This document shows positions 42,947 through 52,151 of a DNA stretch of 64,000 bases, piece after piece. Every line of letters begins with the position of its first letter. Position 1 is the stretch's first letter. Source of the DNA: Uliginosibacterium gangwonense DSM 18521 (GTDB lineage Bacteria > Pseudomonadota > Gammaproteobacteria > Burkholderiales > Rhodocyclaceae); contig NZ_KB892857.1 of the NCBI RefSeq assembly GCF_000373965.1, forward strand, positions 109,576-173,575, read 5' to 3'. The notes below the pieces were generated by a model. It was given only the letters and a program-made list of their open reading frames with translations, was not told the origin of the DNA and searched no databases. A program made the translations under genes and the position numbers.

Positions 42947-44886
42947 GCGGGGGCCTTGATCTTGGCAAGTTTGCGATAACGGGCATCCAGGGCGGCACAC
43001 AGGCCGCCCAGCGCCATGAGCAGGCAACCCGCCCAGATCCAACGCACCATCGGTTTGTAATACAGACGCAAGACCCAGGTGCTGGCATCAACGGGTTCGC
43101 CCAGCGAAACATACACATCGCGGAAGATGCCGGCGTCAATTGATGCCTCAGTCATAGGCATCTGGCGAGCCGTATAGATACGCTTTTCGGGATGCAGCAC
43201 GTTGATCGTCTGCCCGTCATGCGAAACGCGTACCACCCCACGCATCGCGGTATAGTTCGGGCCCTGTGCTTCGACCACCTTGTCCAGCGTAAAAGTGTAG
43301 CCCCGCAGTTCTGCACTCTCCCCCAGTTTGACGGCCACATCCACGTTCGCTTCCATGGTTTTGACCAGGGACACGCCGATGATGAAAACGCCAATCCCCA
43401 GGTGGGCCAGCCACATTCCCCACCAGGAACCAGGAATCGCACCCAGGCGGGCCATCAGCGTCCCCTGCCCGGTCAAACGCCCCCACAGCAATTGGGCGCT
43501 ACCCAGCAAGACCCAGGCTGCCAGGGCCAGCCCCAAGGCAGTGCGCCAGGATGGGGTACCCGTTGCCCACGCACCTGCGCCACCGATCAGCAGGCTCGCC
43601 CCCAATGCAGGCAGCAATTTTTTGACCAGCGCGGGCAATTCATGCCCACGCCAACGCACAAAGGGGGCTACGACCATGAGCAGCACAACCGGGACCATCA
43701 GCGGCACAAACACCGCCTCGAAATACGGGGGGCCGACCGAGAGCTTGCCCATGTGCAAGGCATCCGCCAACAAGGGGTAGAGGGTTCCCAGCAGCACCGT
43801 GGCGGCCACAACCGCCAGCAACACGTTGTTGATCAGCAGCATGCTCTCACGCGAGAGGTTCGCAAATTTCCCGCCCCCTGACAGTTTCGCCGCCCGCCAT
43901 GCGTAGAGGCACAAGGAGCCTCCCACCACAAAGATCAACAAGGCCAGGATGAAGATGCCGCGCTTGGGGTCCGCTGCAAACGCATGCACAGAGGTCAGCA
44001 CGCCGGAGCGCACCAGGAAGGTTCCCAACAGAGAGAGCGAGAAGGCGGCAATCGCCAGTAGCACCGTCCAGCTCTTGAAGGCGCCGCGTTTCTCAGTGAC
44101 CGACAGGGAATGGATCAACGCAGTCCCCGCCAGCCAGGGCATGAAGCTGGCATTTTCAACCGGGTCCCAGAACCACCAGCCGCCCCAGCCCAATTCGTAA
44201 TAGGCCCAGCCGGAGCCCAGGGCAATCCCCAGCGTCAGGAACAGCCATGCCACCAGCGTCCAGGGGCGGGACAGGCGCGCCCAGGCGGCATCAAACTGCC
44301 CGCCGATCAAGGCCGCAATGGAAAAGGCAAACGCGACCGAGAACCCTACGTAGCCCATGTAGAGCAGTGGCGGGTGCGCCACCATGCCAGGGTCTTGGAG
44401 CAGGGGATTCAGGTCTTCGCCTTCCAGGGCTGCGGGCAGGAGGCGCTCAAAGGGGTTCGAGGTCAACAGCAAAAAGGCGAAGAAGCCTGCCGCCACCAGC
44501 CCAAGCACGGCCAGCACCCGGGCGTTGAACACATCAGGCAGCCGACGTGAGAAAGAGACCGCTGCCGTCCAGCCGGTGAGCATCAAGCCCCACAGCAGCA
44601 GGGAGCCTTCATGGCTGCCCCACACTGCGGTGATCCGATATACCAGGGGCAGTTGCGAATGGGAGTGGCTGGCAACGTAGGTCACCGAAAAATCATTGGC
44701 CACAAAAGCCCAGGTGAGGCAGCCAAACGATACCAGTACCAGCATGAACAACAGGCGGGCCGCCGGGCGAGCCAGCGCCATCAGGGCGGCATCGTTACGC
44801 TGGGCGCCCAGCAGTGGCAGGATACCCAGCACGGTAGCAACCAGCAGGGTAAGGATGAGGGCGAAATGACCAAGTTCAGGAATCAT
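42943..44886 (-). CDS. ccmF: Heme lyase CcmF
   Basis: A 647-residue inner-membrane protein with about 14-15 hydrophobic helices. The tryptophan-rich WWD heme-binding motif is GWGGWWFWDPVENASFM. Histidines flank it in VAHPPLLYMGYVG and SVTEKRGAFKSW. It ligates heme from holo-CcmE to apocytochrome c with CcmH and CcmI. Length is typical. It is preceded by ccmE after 11 bases and overlaps ccmG. Confidence 0.95.
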   Translation of the reverse strand: MIPELGHFALILTLLVATVLGILPLLGAQRNDAALMALARPAARLLFMLVLVSFGCLTWAFVANDFSVTYVASHSHSQLPLVYRITAVWGSHEGSLLLWGLMLTGWTAAVSFSRRLPDVFNARVLAVLGLVAAGFFAFLLLTSNPFERLLPAALEGEDLNPLLQDPGMVAHPPLLYMGYVGFSVAFAFSIAALIGGQFDAAWARLSRPWTLVAWLFLTLGIALGSGWAYYELGWGGWWFWDPVENASFMPWLAGTALIHSLSVTEKRGAFKSWTVLLAIAAFSLSLLGTFLVRSGVLTSVHAFAADPKRGIFILALLIFVVGGSLCLYAWRAAKLSGGGKFANLSRESMLLINNVLLAVVAATVLLGTLYPLLADALHMGKLSVGPPYFEAVFVPLMVPVVLLMVVAPFVRWRGHELPALVKKLLPALGASLLIGGAGAWATGTPSWRTALGLALAAWVLLGSAQLLWGRLTGQGTLMARLGAIPGSWWGMWLAHLGIGVFIIGVSLVKTMEANVDVAVKLGESAELRGYTFTLDKVVEAQGPNYTAMRGVVRVSHDGQTINVLHPEKRIYTARQMPMTEASIDAGIFRDVYVSLGEPVDASTWVLRLYYKPMVRWIWAGCLLMALGGLCAALDARYRKLAKIKAPA

Positions 44887-44897
44887 CGGATGGGGGC

Positions 44898-45341
44898 TTA
44901 TTTCAGAGTCTTGGCGGTGGCATGGGCACGATCGACTGCGTCCTTGGCCTCGGGGGGCATATAGTTTTCATCGTGCTTGGCAAGCACTTCCGTGGCAACA
45001 AACACGCCATCCGGCCCCAGCTTGCCTTGCGCCACGGCACCCTTGCCCTCTTTGAACAGATCGGGCAGTGCGCCGGTAAATCGCACCGGCACAATCTTGG
45101 CCGTATCGGTGATCGCAAAGCGTGAGCTCAGGCCATCGGCCTCGCGCACGAGTGAGCCTGCCACAACCATGCCGCCCAGGCGGAAAGTCCGCCCCTGTGG
45201 CACCTTGCCTGTAGCCACCTCACTGGGGGTCTGGAAGAAGACGATGTTGTCGCTGAAGGTGTTGAGCACCAGCGCAGCCGCCCCGGCCAGCAGAGCCAAG
45301 ACGACGCCGATGAGGATAAAACGTTTATGCCGCGTCTTCAT
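44898..45341 (-). CDS. ccmE: Heme chaperone CcmE
   Basis: A 147-residue periplasmic heme chaperone anchored by one N-terminal helix (FILIGVVLALLAGAAALVL). The beta-barrel domain includes FRLGGMVVAGS and the heme-binding motif EVLAKHDENYMPPE, in which the histidine forms the covalent heme bond. ATG 45341 is used; the ORF extends further, but the extra residues are shadow sequence from ccmD. It lies immediately after ccmD. Confidence 0.95.
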   Translation of the reverse strand: MKTRHKRFILIGVVLALLAGAAALVLNTFSDNIVFFQTPSEVATGKVPQGRTFRLGGMVVAGSLVREADGLSSRFAITDTAKIVPVRFTGALPDLFKEGKGAVAQGKLGPDGVFVATEVLAKHDENYMPPEAKDAVDRAHATAKTLK

Positions 45342-45342
45342 C

Positions 45343-45516
45343 TCAATCCTTCTCCAGTTGTTGCAGACGATAGAGCCGTTGCAGGCTCGTCTTGCGGCGA
45401 CGGGCCAGGAGCCAAACCTCCGCCACAATCAAGACCGCGCTCACACCATACGAGCCCCAAACGTAAAAGCCGCGTCCGCCCATGGCGAAGAAATTGGCCC
45501 AGGAATTCCAGATCAT
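45343..45516 (-). CDS. ccmD: Heme exporter protein CcmD
   Basis: A 57-residue single-pass membrane protein (IWNSWANFFAMGGRGFYVW) with an Arg-rich cytoplasmic tail (LLARRRKTSLQRLYR). CcmD is required for release of holo-CcmE from the CcmABC complex. Its ATG overlaps the ccmC stop by four bases and its stop is one base before the ccmE start. It was identified as the C-terminal part of a longer open frame, by its position and composition. Confidence 0.88.
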   Translation of the reverse strand: MIWNSWANFFAMGGRGFYVWGSYGVSAVLIVAEVWLLARRRKTSLQRLYRLQQLEKD

Positions 45517-46256
45517 AGCGCGGCCCCCTTTTCGGCAATCTCGCTCTGCGCCCAATCCGTATGGCGCTCGCGTTCCAGGATGATGCTGCGCACCCGGCTG
45601 AGCGTGACGGCAAGGCTGTAGAACCATGCAGCAAAGGCCAGGATTAGCATCCCCAACAGCATGGTGGTCGCCATGCTCGGTGCCTTGGTCATGCTCACCG
45701 AAGCGCCTTGGTGCAGGGTGTTCCACCACTTCACCGAGAAATAGATGATCGGCACATTGACCACGCCCACCAGCGCAATAATCGCCCCAGCCCGATCAGC
45801 CCGCCTCGGGTCTTCAATCGAGCGGGTCAGCCCGATAAAGCCGAAGTACAGGAATTGCAGCAGTAATTGGGAGGTCAGGCGCGCATCCCACACCCAGTAC
45901 GCGCCCCAGGTCGGGCGACCCCACAAGGCGCCCGTCCATAGCGCGATGAAGCAGAACAAAGCCCCGGTGGGCGCCAGTGCCTGGGTCATGTAAAACGACA
46001 AGCGCGTTCCCAGGCCAAGGCCGATCGCCGACCAGAAAGCCATCACCACGTAAATGAACATGCTCATCCAGGCCGCAGGCACATGGATGAAGATGATCCG
46101 ATACACCTCGCCCTGTACAGCATCCGTAGGCGCGGCGAAGAATGCCAGGTACAAGCCCGCCAGGGCACACAGGGCAGCCGCCACGCCAAACCAAGGCGCC
46201 ATGCGCCCAGCCAAGGGGTAGAAAGTCTGCGGGGATGAATACCTGAATATATTCAT
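45513..46256 (-). CDS. ccmC: Heme exporter/heme-handling protein CcmC
   Basis: A 247-residue membrane protein with six helices. The WWD motif is WTGALWGRPTWGAYWVWDARLT, with histidines in IHVPAAWMS and WWNTLHQGAS completing the heme site. CcmC places heme on CcmE. ATG 46256 gives the family-typical start NIFRYSSPQTFYPLAG. It is separated from ccmB by an 87-base gap that is AT-rich. Confidence 0.95.
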   Translation of the reverse strand: MNIFRYSSPQTFYPLAGRMAPWFGVAAALCALAGLYLAFFAAPTDAVQGEVYRIIFIHVPAAWMSMFIYVVMAFWSAIGLGLGTRLSFYMTQALAPTGALFCFIALWTGALWGRPTWGAYWVWDARLTSQLLLQFLYFGFIGLTRSIEDPRRADRAGAIIALVGVVNVPIIYFSVKWWNTLHQGASVSMTKAPSMATTMLLGMLILAFAAWFYSLAVTLSRVRSIILERERHTDWAQSEIAEKGAAL

Positions 46257-46343
46257 AGCTATTCTGTTATGCAATCACTTTAGATTGAACATGAATCATA
46301 CGAAGAAACATCATTCTATGGTGCATTATTTGCAGCATTGTTT

Positions 46344-47009
46344 TCACTCACAGGCCAATCGCAATGCAGCCACGCAGGCCCAGGGCACCAGCGCAACCGC
46401 CCCCAACACCCCGGCCCCCAGCAAGGAAAACTGTGCGCTGACCCCCATCCCGGCACTGGCCGCATCCACGGCACCGGCACCGAACACCAATACCGGCACA
46501 AACAATGGCAACACCAGCAGGGCCAAGAGGCTGCCCGCGCCACGCAGCCCCAAGGTCAGCGCCGCACCGATTGCACCAACCAGGGACAGGATCGGCGTTC
46601 CCAACGCCAGGGATGCCGCCAGCACGGCCAGAGAGGCGCCATCCAGACCATACATCAAGCCCAGCAAGGGAGAAATCAGCACCAAAGGCAGGCCGGTTGC
46701 CAGCCAGTGCGCCGCGATCTTGGCCGCCACCCACAGCACCGCAGGCTCGGGGGAGAGCAGCAGTTGTTCAAGCACGCCGCTGTCGTGATCCTGGCTGAAC
46801 ATGCGCGGCAGCGCCAGCAGGCTGGCAAGCAGCGCCGCCACCCAGACGACGCCGGGGCCGATGGCACGCAGCTGGTTGGGCTCTGCCCCCACGCCAAAGG
46901 GGAAGAGGCTTGCCACGATCACAAAGAACGCCAGCGCGATCAACAGATCTGCCCGGCTTCGCCAAGCCAACAGCAGATCACGGTGGAGGACGGCGAAAAA
47001 GCTCTTCAT
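46344..47009 (-). CDS. ccmB: Heme ABC exporter membrane subunit CcmB
   Basis: A 221-residue permease with six hydrophobic helices starting KSFFAVLHRDLLLAWRSRADLL and the conserved FSQDHDSGVLEQLLLSP loop. With CcmA it forms the ABC transporter that uses ATP to free holo-CcmE. The start at 47009 overlaps the ccmA stop (ATGA). Confidence 0.95.
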   Translation of the reverse strand: MKSFFAVLHRDLLLAWRSRADLLIALAFFVIVASLFPFGVGAEPNQLRAIGPGVVWVAALLASLLALPRMFSQDHDSGVLEQLLLSPEPAVLWVAAKIAAHWLATGLPLVLISPLLGLMYGLDGASLAVLAASLALGTPILSLVGAIGAALTLGLRGAGSLLALLVLPLFVPVLVFGAGAVDAASAGMGVSAQFSLLGAGVLGAVALVPWACVAALRLACE

Positions 47010-47641
47010 GAGGCGAAGTCTTCCACGTTCAACAGTTTGAGCGAAGTCTGAAAGATCACGTCCTGATGGGAGGTGAAGATCACCGCCCCACCCGCCCCGC
47101 AATGTGCATCCAGCAAGGCTGCCAAATCGGCCACGGCTGCCGCATCCAGGGCTGTAAACGGCTCATCCAGCACCCACAACGGGCGACCCGAGGCCAACAG
47201 CAACCGGGCCAACCCCACACGGCGGCGCTGCCCTTGGGAGAGCAGCTTGCACGGCAGATGCATGGGGCGGCTCAAACCCATGCGGGCCAAGGCCGCCTCA
47301 CAGGCAGAACGGGAGACCTCATCCCCTGCCGCTCGGCAGGCAAAGTGCAGGTTTTCCAGCGGGGAGAGCAGTTCATTGAGGGCTGGAGCATGCCCCAGGT
47401 AGAGCAAGCCGGCATGAAAGGCATCGCGCTCATGGGCCAGGGCCTGCCCCTGCCAGAACAGGTCCCCCGCATCCAGATGGCGCAAGCCGCAGAGCTGGCG
47501 CAGCAGGCTGGTCTTACCCATGCCGTTGGCGCCGACAATACGCCACAGCTCACCCATATGGACAGTGAGGTCGAGTTGGCGGAAGAGGCGGCGCTCGCCA
47601 CGCAGGCAGGCCAGTTGTCGGGCTTGGAGCATGGCAAGCAT
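47006..47641 (-). CDS. ccmA: Heme ABC exporter ATP-binding protein CcmA
   Basis: A 211-residue ABC ATPase with Walker A (GANGMGKTSLLRQL), signature (LLSQGQRRRVGLARLLL) and Walker B (LWVLDEPFTALDAAA). It is the first gene of the complete System I operon ccmABCDEFGHI. ATG 47641 and ATG 47632 are both possible; CcmA proteins commonly start MxMLxAR, fitting the longer one. Confidence 0.94.
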   Translation of the reverse strand: MLAMLQARQLACLRGERRLFRQLDLTVHMGELWRIVGANGMGKTSLLRQLCGLRHLDAGDLFWQGQALAHERDAFHAGLLYLGHAPALNELLSPLENLHFACRAAGDEVSRSACEAALARMGLSRPMHLPCKLLSQGQRRRVGLARLLLASGRPLWVLDEPFTALDAAAVADLAALLDAHCGAGGAVIFTSHQDVIFQTSLKLLNVEDFAS

Positions 47642-47708
47642 TCAAACACAAATCCCCCCACGCAGAAAATCAGAATTTGACGCTTTTGCGAGCACAACCT
47701 GCGACAAT

Positions 47709-47804
47709 CCCGTGTTGAGGATCTATTACAAAAGGGTGCCAGCAAGGCGCGTAGCGACGTGCATCTCAATCAGAGCCTTGCTGCAAGCTTGCCGACAGGT
47801 TCTA
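47709..47804. repeat. Diverged TIR repeat element (copy 4, about 96 bp)
   Basis: The right end AGAGCCTTGCTGCAAGC-CAGGTTCT matches ACAGCCTTACAGCAAGA-CAGGTTC of copy 2, and the left half keeps GATCT-TTAC-GCGTAGC in the same order. The element is in the same orientation as copy 2 with many substitutions. It lies in the gap between ccmA and the ketosynthase gene. Confidence 0.5.
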
Positions 47805-47899
47805 AAAGCGACTTTATCCTGTATAAAACAAACAGACATACGGTCGGCTTGGGCTAGAATCGCCCCCGATTTCCATCACACTATTTTGCCTGGAAGAGC

Positions 47900-49093
47900 G
47901 TGCAAGCAATCCGTTTAAGCCATTTCACCATGAGCAGTGCGCTGGGCGCCGGACTCATGCCGACGCTGACCCGTTTGCAGACCCAAGATGGCGGGATCGT
48001 GCGCAAGCGTTGGGAAACCCTGGATTTCGACACCTGCATCGGTGAAGTTGCCGGGCTGGACGATTTCGCCATCCGTGCAGATCTGGCGCGTTTCGACTGC
48101 CGCAACAATCGTCTGGCGCAGCTTGCGCTGGAGCAGGACGGCTTTGCCCAAACGGTACGGGAAGCCATTGCCCGTTACGGCAGGCATCGGGTGGGCGTTT
48201 TTCTGGGCACCAGCACCTCCGGGATACTGACCAGCGAAATCGCCTACCGCCACCTGGACCCGGTGACTGGGCTGTTACCGCCAGGACACGATTACCGGCA
48301 CACACACAACAGCTATTCGGTGGCGGACTTCGTGCGCCATTACTTCAATCTGGCAGGCCCGGCGTTTGTGATCTCCACCGCCTGCTCCTCCGGCGCCAAG
48401 GCGCTGGGCAGCGCGCAACGGCTCATCCAGGCCGGGCTGATTGACGCAGCCGTGGTGGGCGGAGTGGATACCCTGTGCCTGACCACGCTGTATGGTTTCA
48501 ACTCGCTCCAACTGGTTTCCGACCAGCCCTGTCGCCCTTTCGACGCACACCGCAACGGAATCTCGATTGGCGAGGCTGCCAGCTTCATCCTGCTCGAAGG
48601 GGTGGCTGCGCCGCAGGCGGGTGACATCCTGCTCACCGGGGTCGGTGAATCGAGTGATGCACACCATATGTCCTCCCCCCACCCGGACGGGCTGGGTGCC
48701 CGGCTGGCCATGGAAGGCGCCTTGGCCCAGGCGGGCCTACAGCCGCAAGACATTGATTACATCAACCTGCACGGCACGGCCACGCCCAGCAACGATTCGG
48801 CGGAAGCCAAGGGTGTGGAGGCCGTATTCGGCAGCCAGACCCCGTGCAGCTCCACCAAGGGCCACACCGGGCATACCCTGGGTGCAGCAGGCGGGGTTGA
48901 AGCCATCATCAGTGCATTGGCCCTGCAGCATCAATTCATGCCGGGAGGCATCAACACCCAGGAGCTGGACCCCACGCTGCATTGCAACTACCTGCTGACC
49001 AACCGCAGCCAAGCGATGCACCATGTGTTGAGCAACTCCTTCGGCTTTGGCGGCAGCAACTGCAGCCTCATTCTCTCGCAGGTGCAGCCATGA
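47900..49093 (+). CDS. Beta-ketoacyl-ACP synthase, aryl-polyene type
   Basis: A 397-residue thiolase-fold condensing enzyme with the catalytic triad: Cys in ISTACSSGAKALG, His in NLHGTATPSND and His in SSTKGHTGHTLGAAGG. It matches ketosynthases of aryl-polyene/xanthomonadin clusters more than housekeeping FabF, because of the N-terminal SHFTMSSALGAG and its partners. It would elongate the polyene chain. A GTG start at 47900 follows GGAAGA; ATG at 47930 is an alternative. It overlaps the next gene, a chain-length factor, by four bases. Confidence 0.88.
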   Translation: MQAIRLSHFTMSSALGAGLMPTLTRLQTQDGGIVRKRWETLDFDTCIGEVAGLDDFAIRADLARFDCRNNRLAQLALEQDGFAQTVREAIARYGRHRVGVFLGTSTSGILTSEIAYRHLDPVTGLLPPGHDYRHTHNSYSVADFVRHYFNLAGPAFVISTACSSGAKALGSAQRLIQAGLIDAAVVGGVDTLCLTTLYGFNSLQLVSDQPCRPFDAHRNGISIGEAASFILLEGVAAPQAGDILLTGVGESSDAHHMSSPHPDGLGARLAMEGALAQAGLQPQDIDYINLHGTATPSNDSAEAKGVEAVFGSQTPCSSTKGHTGHTLGAAGGVEAIISALALQHQFMPGGINTQELDPTLHCNYLLTNRSQAMHHVLSNSFGFGGSNCSLILSQVQP

Positions 49094-49884
49094 ACGGTCT
49101 GACTGTATTTATCGACGGCATCGGGCTCTTGGGGCCGGGCCTGCCCAACTGGGACGAGGCCCGCCCCATCCTTCGTGGTGAAGCCCCACTTGTGCTAGCG
49201 GCACCCACCCTGCCCGCCCCCATGGCCTTGCCCAGTGCAGAGCGCCGCCGTGTAGGCTTACCTGTCAAACTCTCGATGGCGGTGGGTTTTGAAGCGGCCA
49301 AACACGCAGGGATCGACCCTGCCCATCTGCCCAATGTGTTCTCTTCCACCGGAGGAGATTGCGACAACTGCCATATGATTCTGGAGGCACTGGCCTCGAA
49401 TGATCGGCAGATCTCGCCTACACGTTTCCACAATTCGGTTCATAACGCGCCATCGGGCTATTGGAGCATTGCCACCGGCTGTCGTGAAGCCTCTACCAGC
49501 CTGTGCGCGTTTGACGCCACTTTTGCCGCCGCCCTGCTTGAGACTGCCAGCCAGGCCTGCGCCTACGGCAAGCCCTGCCTGCTGGTAGGCTATGACACAG
49601 CTTACCCGGACCCCCTGTACAGCATCCGCCCGATTCCCTATACATTCGGGATAGGCATGGTGCTCTCTCCTCGTCGCAGCAAGCACAGTCTGGCCCAGAT
49701 CCGTTTGAACCTGAGCACCGCCTCGCCCGACTCCTGCGAGAGCCCACAGATGGAATCCTTGCGTACCAGCCTGCCCTGTGCCCGCAGCCTGCCCTTGCTG
49801 AATAGGCTGGCCGCAAAAAAACATGGCACCGTGACCCTGGATTACCTTGAAGAACTGAGCATGCAGGTGGAGTTGTCGGCATGA
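49090..49884 (+). CDS. Beta-ketoacyl synthase chain-length factor-like protein
   Basis: A 264-residue N-terminal thiolase-half protein (Ketoacyl-synt_2 type) found in aryl-polyene clusters. The position of the active cysteine is occupied in IATGCREASTSLCAFD, where the ACSS context of true synthases is missing, and the second half with the catalytic histidines is absent. It likely pairs with the synthase upstream to set chain length. The start ATG 49090 overlaps the previous stop, and its stop overlaps the dehydratase start. Confidence 0.85.
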   Translation: MNGLTVFIDGIGLLGPGLPNWDEARPILRGEAPLVLAAPTLPAPMALPSAERRRVGLPVKLSMAVGFEAAKHAGIDPAHLPNVFSSTGGDCDNCHMILEALASNDRQISPTRFHNSVHNAPSGYWSIATGCREASTSLCAFDATFAAALLETASQACAYGKPCLLVGYDTAYPDPLYSIRPIPYTFGIGMVLSPRRSKHSLAQIRLNLSTASPDSCESPQMESLRTSLPCARSLPLLNRLAAKKHGTVTLDYLEELSMQVELSA

Positions 49885-50318
49885 TGCCTGATCGTGCCTG
49901 GATTGCCGCCCACATCCCCCATCACGGCTCCATGTGCCTGCTCGACAATGTGGAACACTGGGATGCGAATCACATCCGCTGCCACACCAGCAGCCATACA
50001 GATGCCGCCAATCCACTGCGCGCAGCGGGCCGGCTCGGCATTGCCAATGGCATCGAATACGCTGCCCAGGCCATGGCGATTCATGGCGCGCTGTTAGCGG
50101 ATTCAGACGAAACACCCCGCGCAGGCTATCTGACCAGCGTGAGGGAAGTCACTTGGCATAGCAGCAGGCTGGATGATCTGGCAGCCCCCCTTGTGATTGA
50201 TGCCGAGCGCCTCTCGGGCAGTGCCAACACCATTCTCTACAGTTTCAGCCTACAGGCAGCCGGGCATACGGTACTGTCTGGGCGTGCCAGTGTCATGCTG
50301 GACGCCAACCGGAGTTAA
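49881..50318 (+). CDS. 3-hydroxyacyl-ACP dehydratase-like hotdog protein
   Basis: A 145-residue hotdog-fold protein beginning WIAAHIPHHGSMCLLDNVEHW, which has the H-x5-ML(L)-like start of FabZ/ApeI-type dehydratases, and a central helix IANGIEYAAQAMAIHG. It would remove water to form the conjugated double bonds of the polyene. It is coupled by overlap to the chain-length factor and lies four bases before the ketoreductase. Confidence 0.84.
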   Translation: MMPDRAWIAAHIPHHGSMCLLDNVEHWDANHIRCHTSSHTDAANPLRAAGRLGIANGIEYAAQAMAIHGALLADSDETPRAGYLTSVREVTWHSSRLDDLAAPLVIDAERLSGSANTILYSFSLQAAGHTVLSGRASVMLDANRS

Positions 50319-50322
50319 CTGA

Positions 50323-51042
50323 ATGAAAAGAGCCCTTGTTACCGGTGGTAGCGGCGCCATTGGCGCGGCCATCTGCAATCGCCTTGCAACAGATGGCTTT
50401 CACGTCATCATTCATGCCAATGGCAACATGGAGGCTGCCCAACAACTGGCTACCCAGCTATGCGCAGCCGGGCACAGTGCAGAAGCCACCCGATTCGATG
50501 TAACCGACGCATCGGCCACCCTCGCCGCCCTGGAAAAACTGCTGGAATCCGGGCCGATTCAGGTGGTGGTCAACAACGCCGGGATTCATGACGATGCGGT
50601 ATTCCCCGGCATGAGCCATGAGCAATGGAGCCGCGTGATAGACGTTTCGCTCAACGGCTTTTTCAACGTCACCCAACCGCTGACGATGCCCATGATCCGC
50701 ACCCGCTGGGGGCGCATCATCACCATCTCGTCGGTCGCGGCAATCACCGGCAACCGTGGGCAGGTCAATTACTCAGCCGCAAAAGGGGCCCTGCATTCTG
50801 CGAGCAAATCCCTCGCCCTGGAGTTGGCCAGCCGTGGCATCACCGTCAATGCGGTAGCCCCCGGCATCATCACCTCGGATATGACAAAGGACGTTTTTGA
50901 CGCGGATGCCATCAGCAAGATCGTCCCCATGAAACGCGCTGGAAAACCAGAGGAAGTCGCCAATCTGGTGTGCTTCCTCGCCTCCGACCAAGCCGCCTAT
51001 ATCACCGGGCAGGTGATCTCAATCAACGGCGGGATGATCTAG
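50323..51042 (+). CDS. fabG: 3-oxoacyl-ACP reductase, aryl-polyene type (FabG family)
   Basis: A 239-residue short-chain dehydrogenase. The NADPH motif is TGGSGAIGAAI, the catalytic Ser, Tyr and Lys are in ISSVAAITGN and QVNYSAAKGAL, and VNNAGI follows the fold. It reduces the beta-keto group in each polyene extension round. It ends the first pigment unit; a 314-base gap with no gene follows. Confidence 0.93.
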   Translation: MKRALVTGGSGAIGAAICNRLATDGFHVIIHANGNMEAAQQLATQLCAAGHSAEATRFDVTDASATLAALEKLLESGPIQVVVNNAGIHDDAVFPGMSHEQWSRVIDVSLNGFFNVTQPLTMPMIRTRWGRIITISSVAAITGNRGQVNYSAAKGALHSASKSLALELASRGITVNAVAPGIITSDMTKDVFDADAISKIVPMKRAGKPEEVANLVCFLASDQAAYITGQVISINGGMI

Positions 51043-51356
51043 GCCTCCGCCAGCACGACTTCGGCCCTGGCTGCACAAAGGGCCACCCAACATCTTTTTG
51101 CGTGCCTTGCGTGCAAGCTGTCGTTCTCCTGACACCGTCAGATACATGACAGGTTTGCCTCAGCCTCCGGCGCTATATTGCTTTCGTCAAATGCCAATCA
51201 CCTGAAACCCTTGCGCCAAGCGCTGCTTGTTGCATTGGTCGGATAGGTGACGGAGGTACGCCATTTCTTTTTATAATCAGCAGACATGGCGACCTGAGCT
51301 GACGGGATTCGCATTTTTGTTGAGTTTAACGCTTTGCACTGAGCGAGGTATCCATT
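51043..51356. other. Intergenic region after fabG
   Basis: About 314 bases without a gene. A TATAAT-like element (TTTTTATAATC near 51270-51280) may be part of the promoter of the outer-membrane barrel gene. No terminator hairpin with a T-tract was recognised after fabG. Confidence 0.3.
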
Positions 51357-51968
51357 TTGAATACGACAAGCAAGCTAGCATTAATCATGGGTCTGGCCCT
51401 GACCAGTTCGGCGGCTTTCGCAGAACCCTACATTGGGGCGGCAGGAGGCATCGGTTTTACCAACGCCACCGACAAGATCGAACAGCAGACGGGCTATGAC
51501 TACGTCTCCAGCAAGGATGACGGCAAGGCCGCAGTCAGCATCTACGCGGGCTACGCTTTCAACCGGCAACTGGCGGTTGAAGCCGGTTACACCGACTTTG
51601 GCAAATATTCGATCAAGGGCAGCTACGGCGGTTTCCTGGCCGAAGACTCCATCCGCGCCCAGGTCGTCAGCGCCAGCGTGGTAGGGAGTTTGCCGCTTTC
51701 CTCCGTATTCGGTCTTGAAGGCAGAGTGGGCCTGGGCGTGATGAACCAGAAGTACCACTGCGTGCGCCTGTGCTCTAACAGCATGTCGGACGCCGACGAT
51801 ACCAGCGCGGTCGCCCTGATCGGCGTCGGCGCGCACTGGGACCTGACCCGGAACCTGACACTACGCACCCGCTTTGACTACTATGCGGGCGCCAATTCAC
51901 CGCTGGGTGGTGACAACAGCGACATCGACTATTCACTGGTGTCTGTTGGCGCGGATTGGCACTTCTAA
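51357..51968 (+). CDS. Outer-membrane beta-barrel protein (OmpA/OmpW-like porin family)
   Basis: A 203-residue protein with a signal peptide (LALIMGLALTSSAAFA, cleavage before EPYIGAAGG) and eight-strand barrel periodicity, ending DYSLVSVGADWHF with the C-terminal phenylalanine needed for Bam insertion. The start is probably TTG at 51357, which keeps a full signal n-region and has GAGGT upstream; ATG at 51387 would leave a short one. A pair of cysteines (HCVRLCS) lies in a loop. It sits between the two pigment gene groups without an obvious link. Confidence 0.8.
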   Translation: MNTTSKLALIMGLALTSSAAFAEPYIGAAGGIGFTNATDKIEQQTGYDYVSSKDDGKAAVSIYAGYAFNRQLAVEAGYTDFGKYSIKGSYGGFLAEDSIRAQVVSASVVGSLPLSSVFGLEGRVGLGVMNQKYHCVRLCSNSMSDADDTSAVALIGVGAHWDLTRNLTLRTRFDYYAGANSPLGGDNSDIDYSLVSVGADWHF

Positions 51969-52001
51969 GCCGCACAAGGACACACGCTGTGCAGTCCCAA
52001 G

Positions 52002-52028
52002 GCCCTTCCCTGACGGAAGGGCTTTTTT
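52002..52028 (+). terminator. Rho-independent terminator after the barrel gene
   Basis: GCCCTTCC and GGAAGGGC pair around a short loop and are followed by TTTTTT. Confidence 0.88.
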
Positions 52029-52151
52029 GCATAGGGACGCCCTAGCTTGGAGTACCATAAGCGGTTCAGGCTTACCGCCTGAACCCCGCGTCTGTTTTGA
52101 ATGGCAGGCGCGGCACAACAACATGCAAACCCCAATCTAGGAGTCATTCCC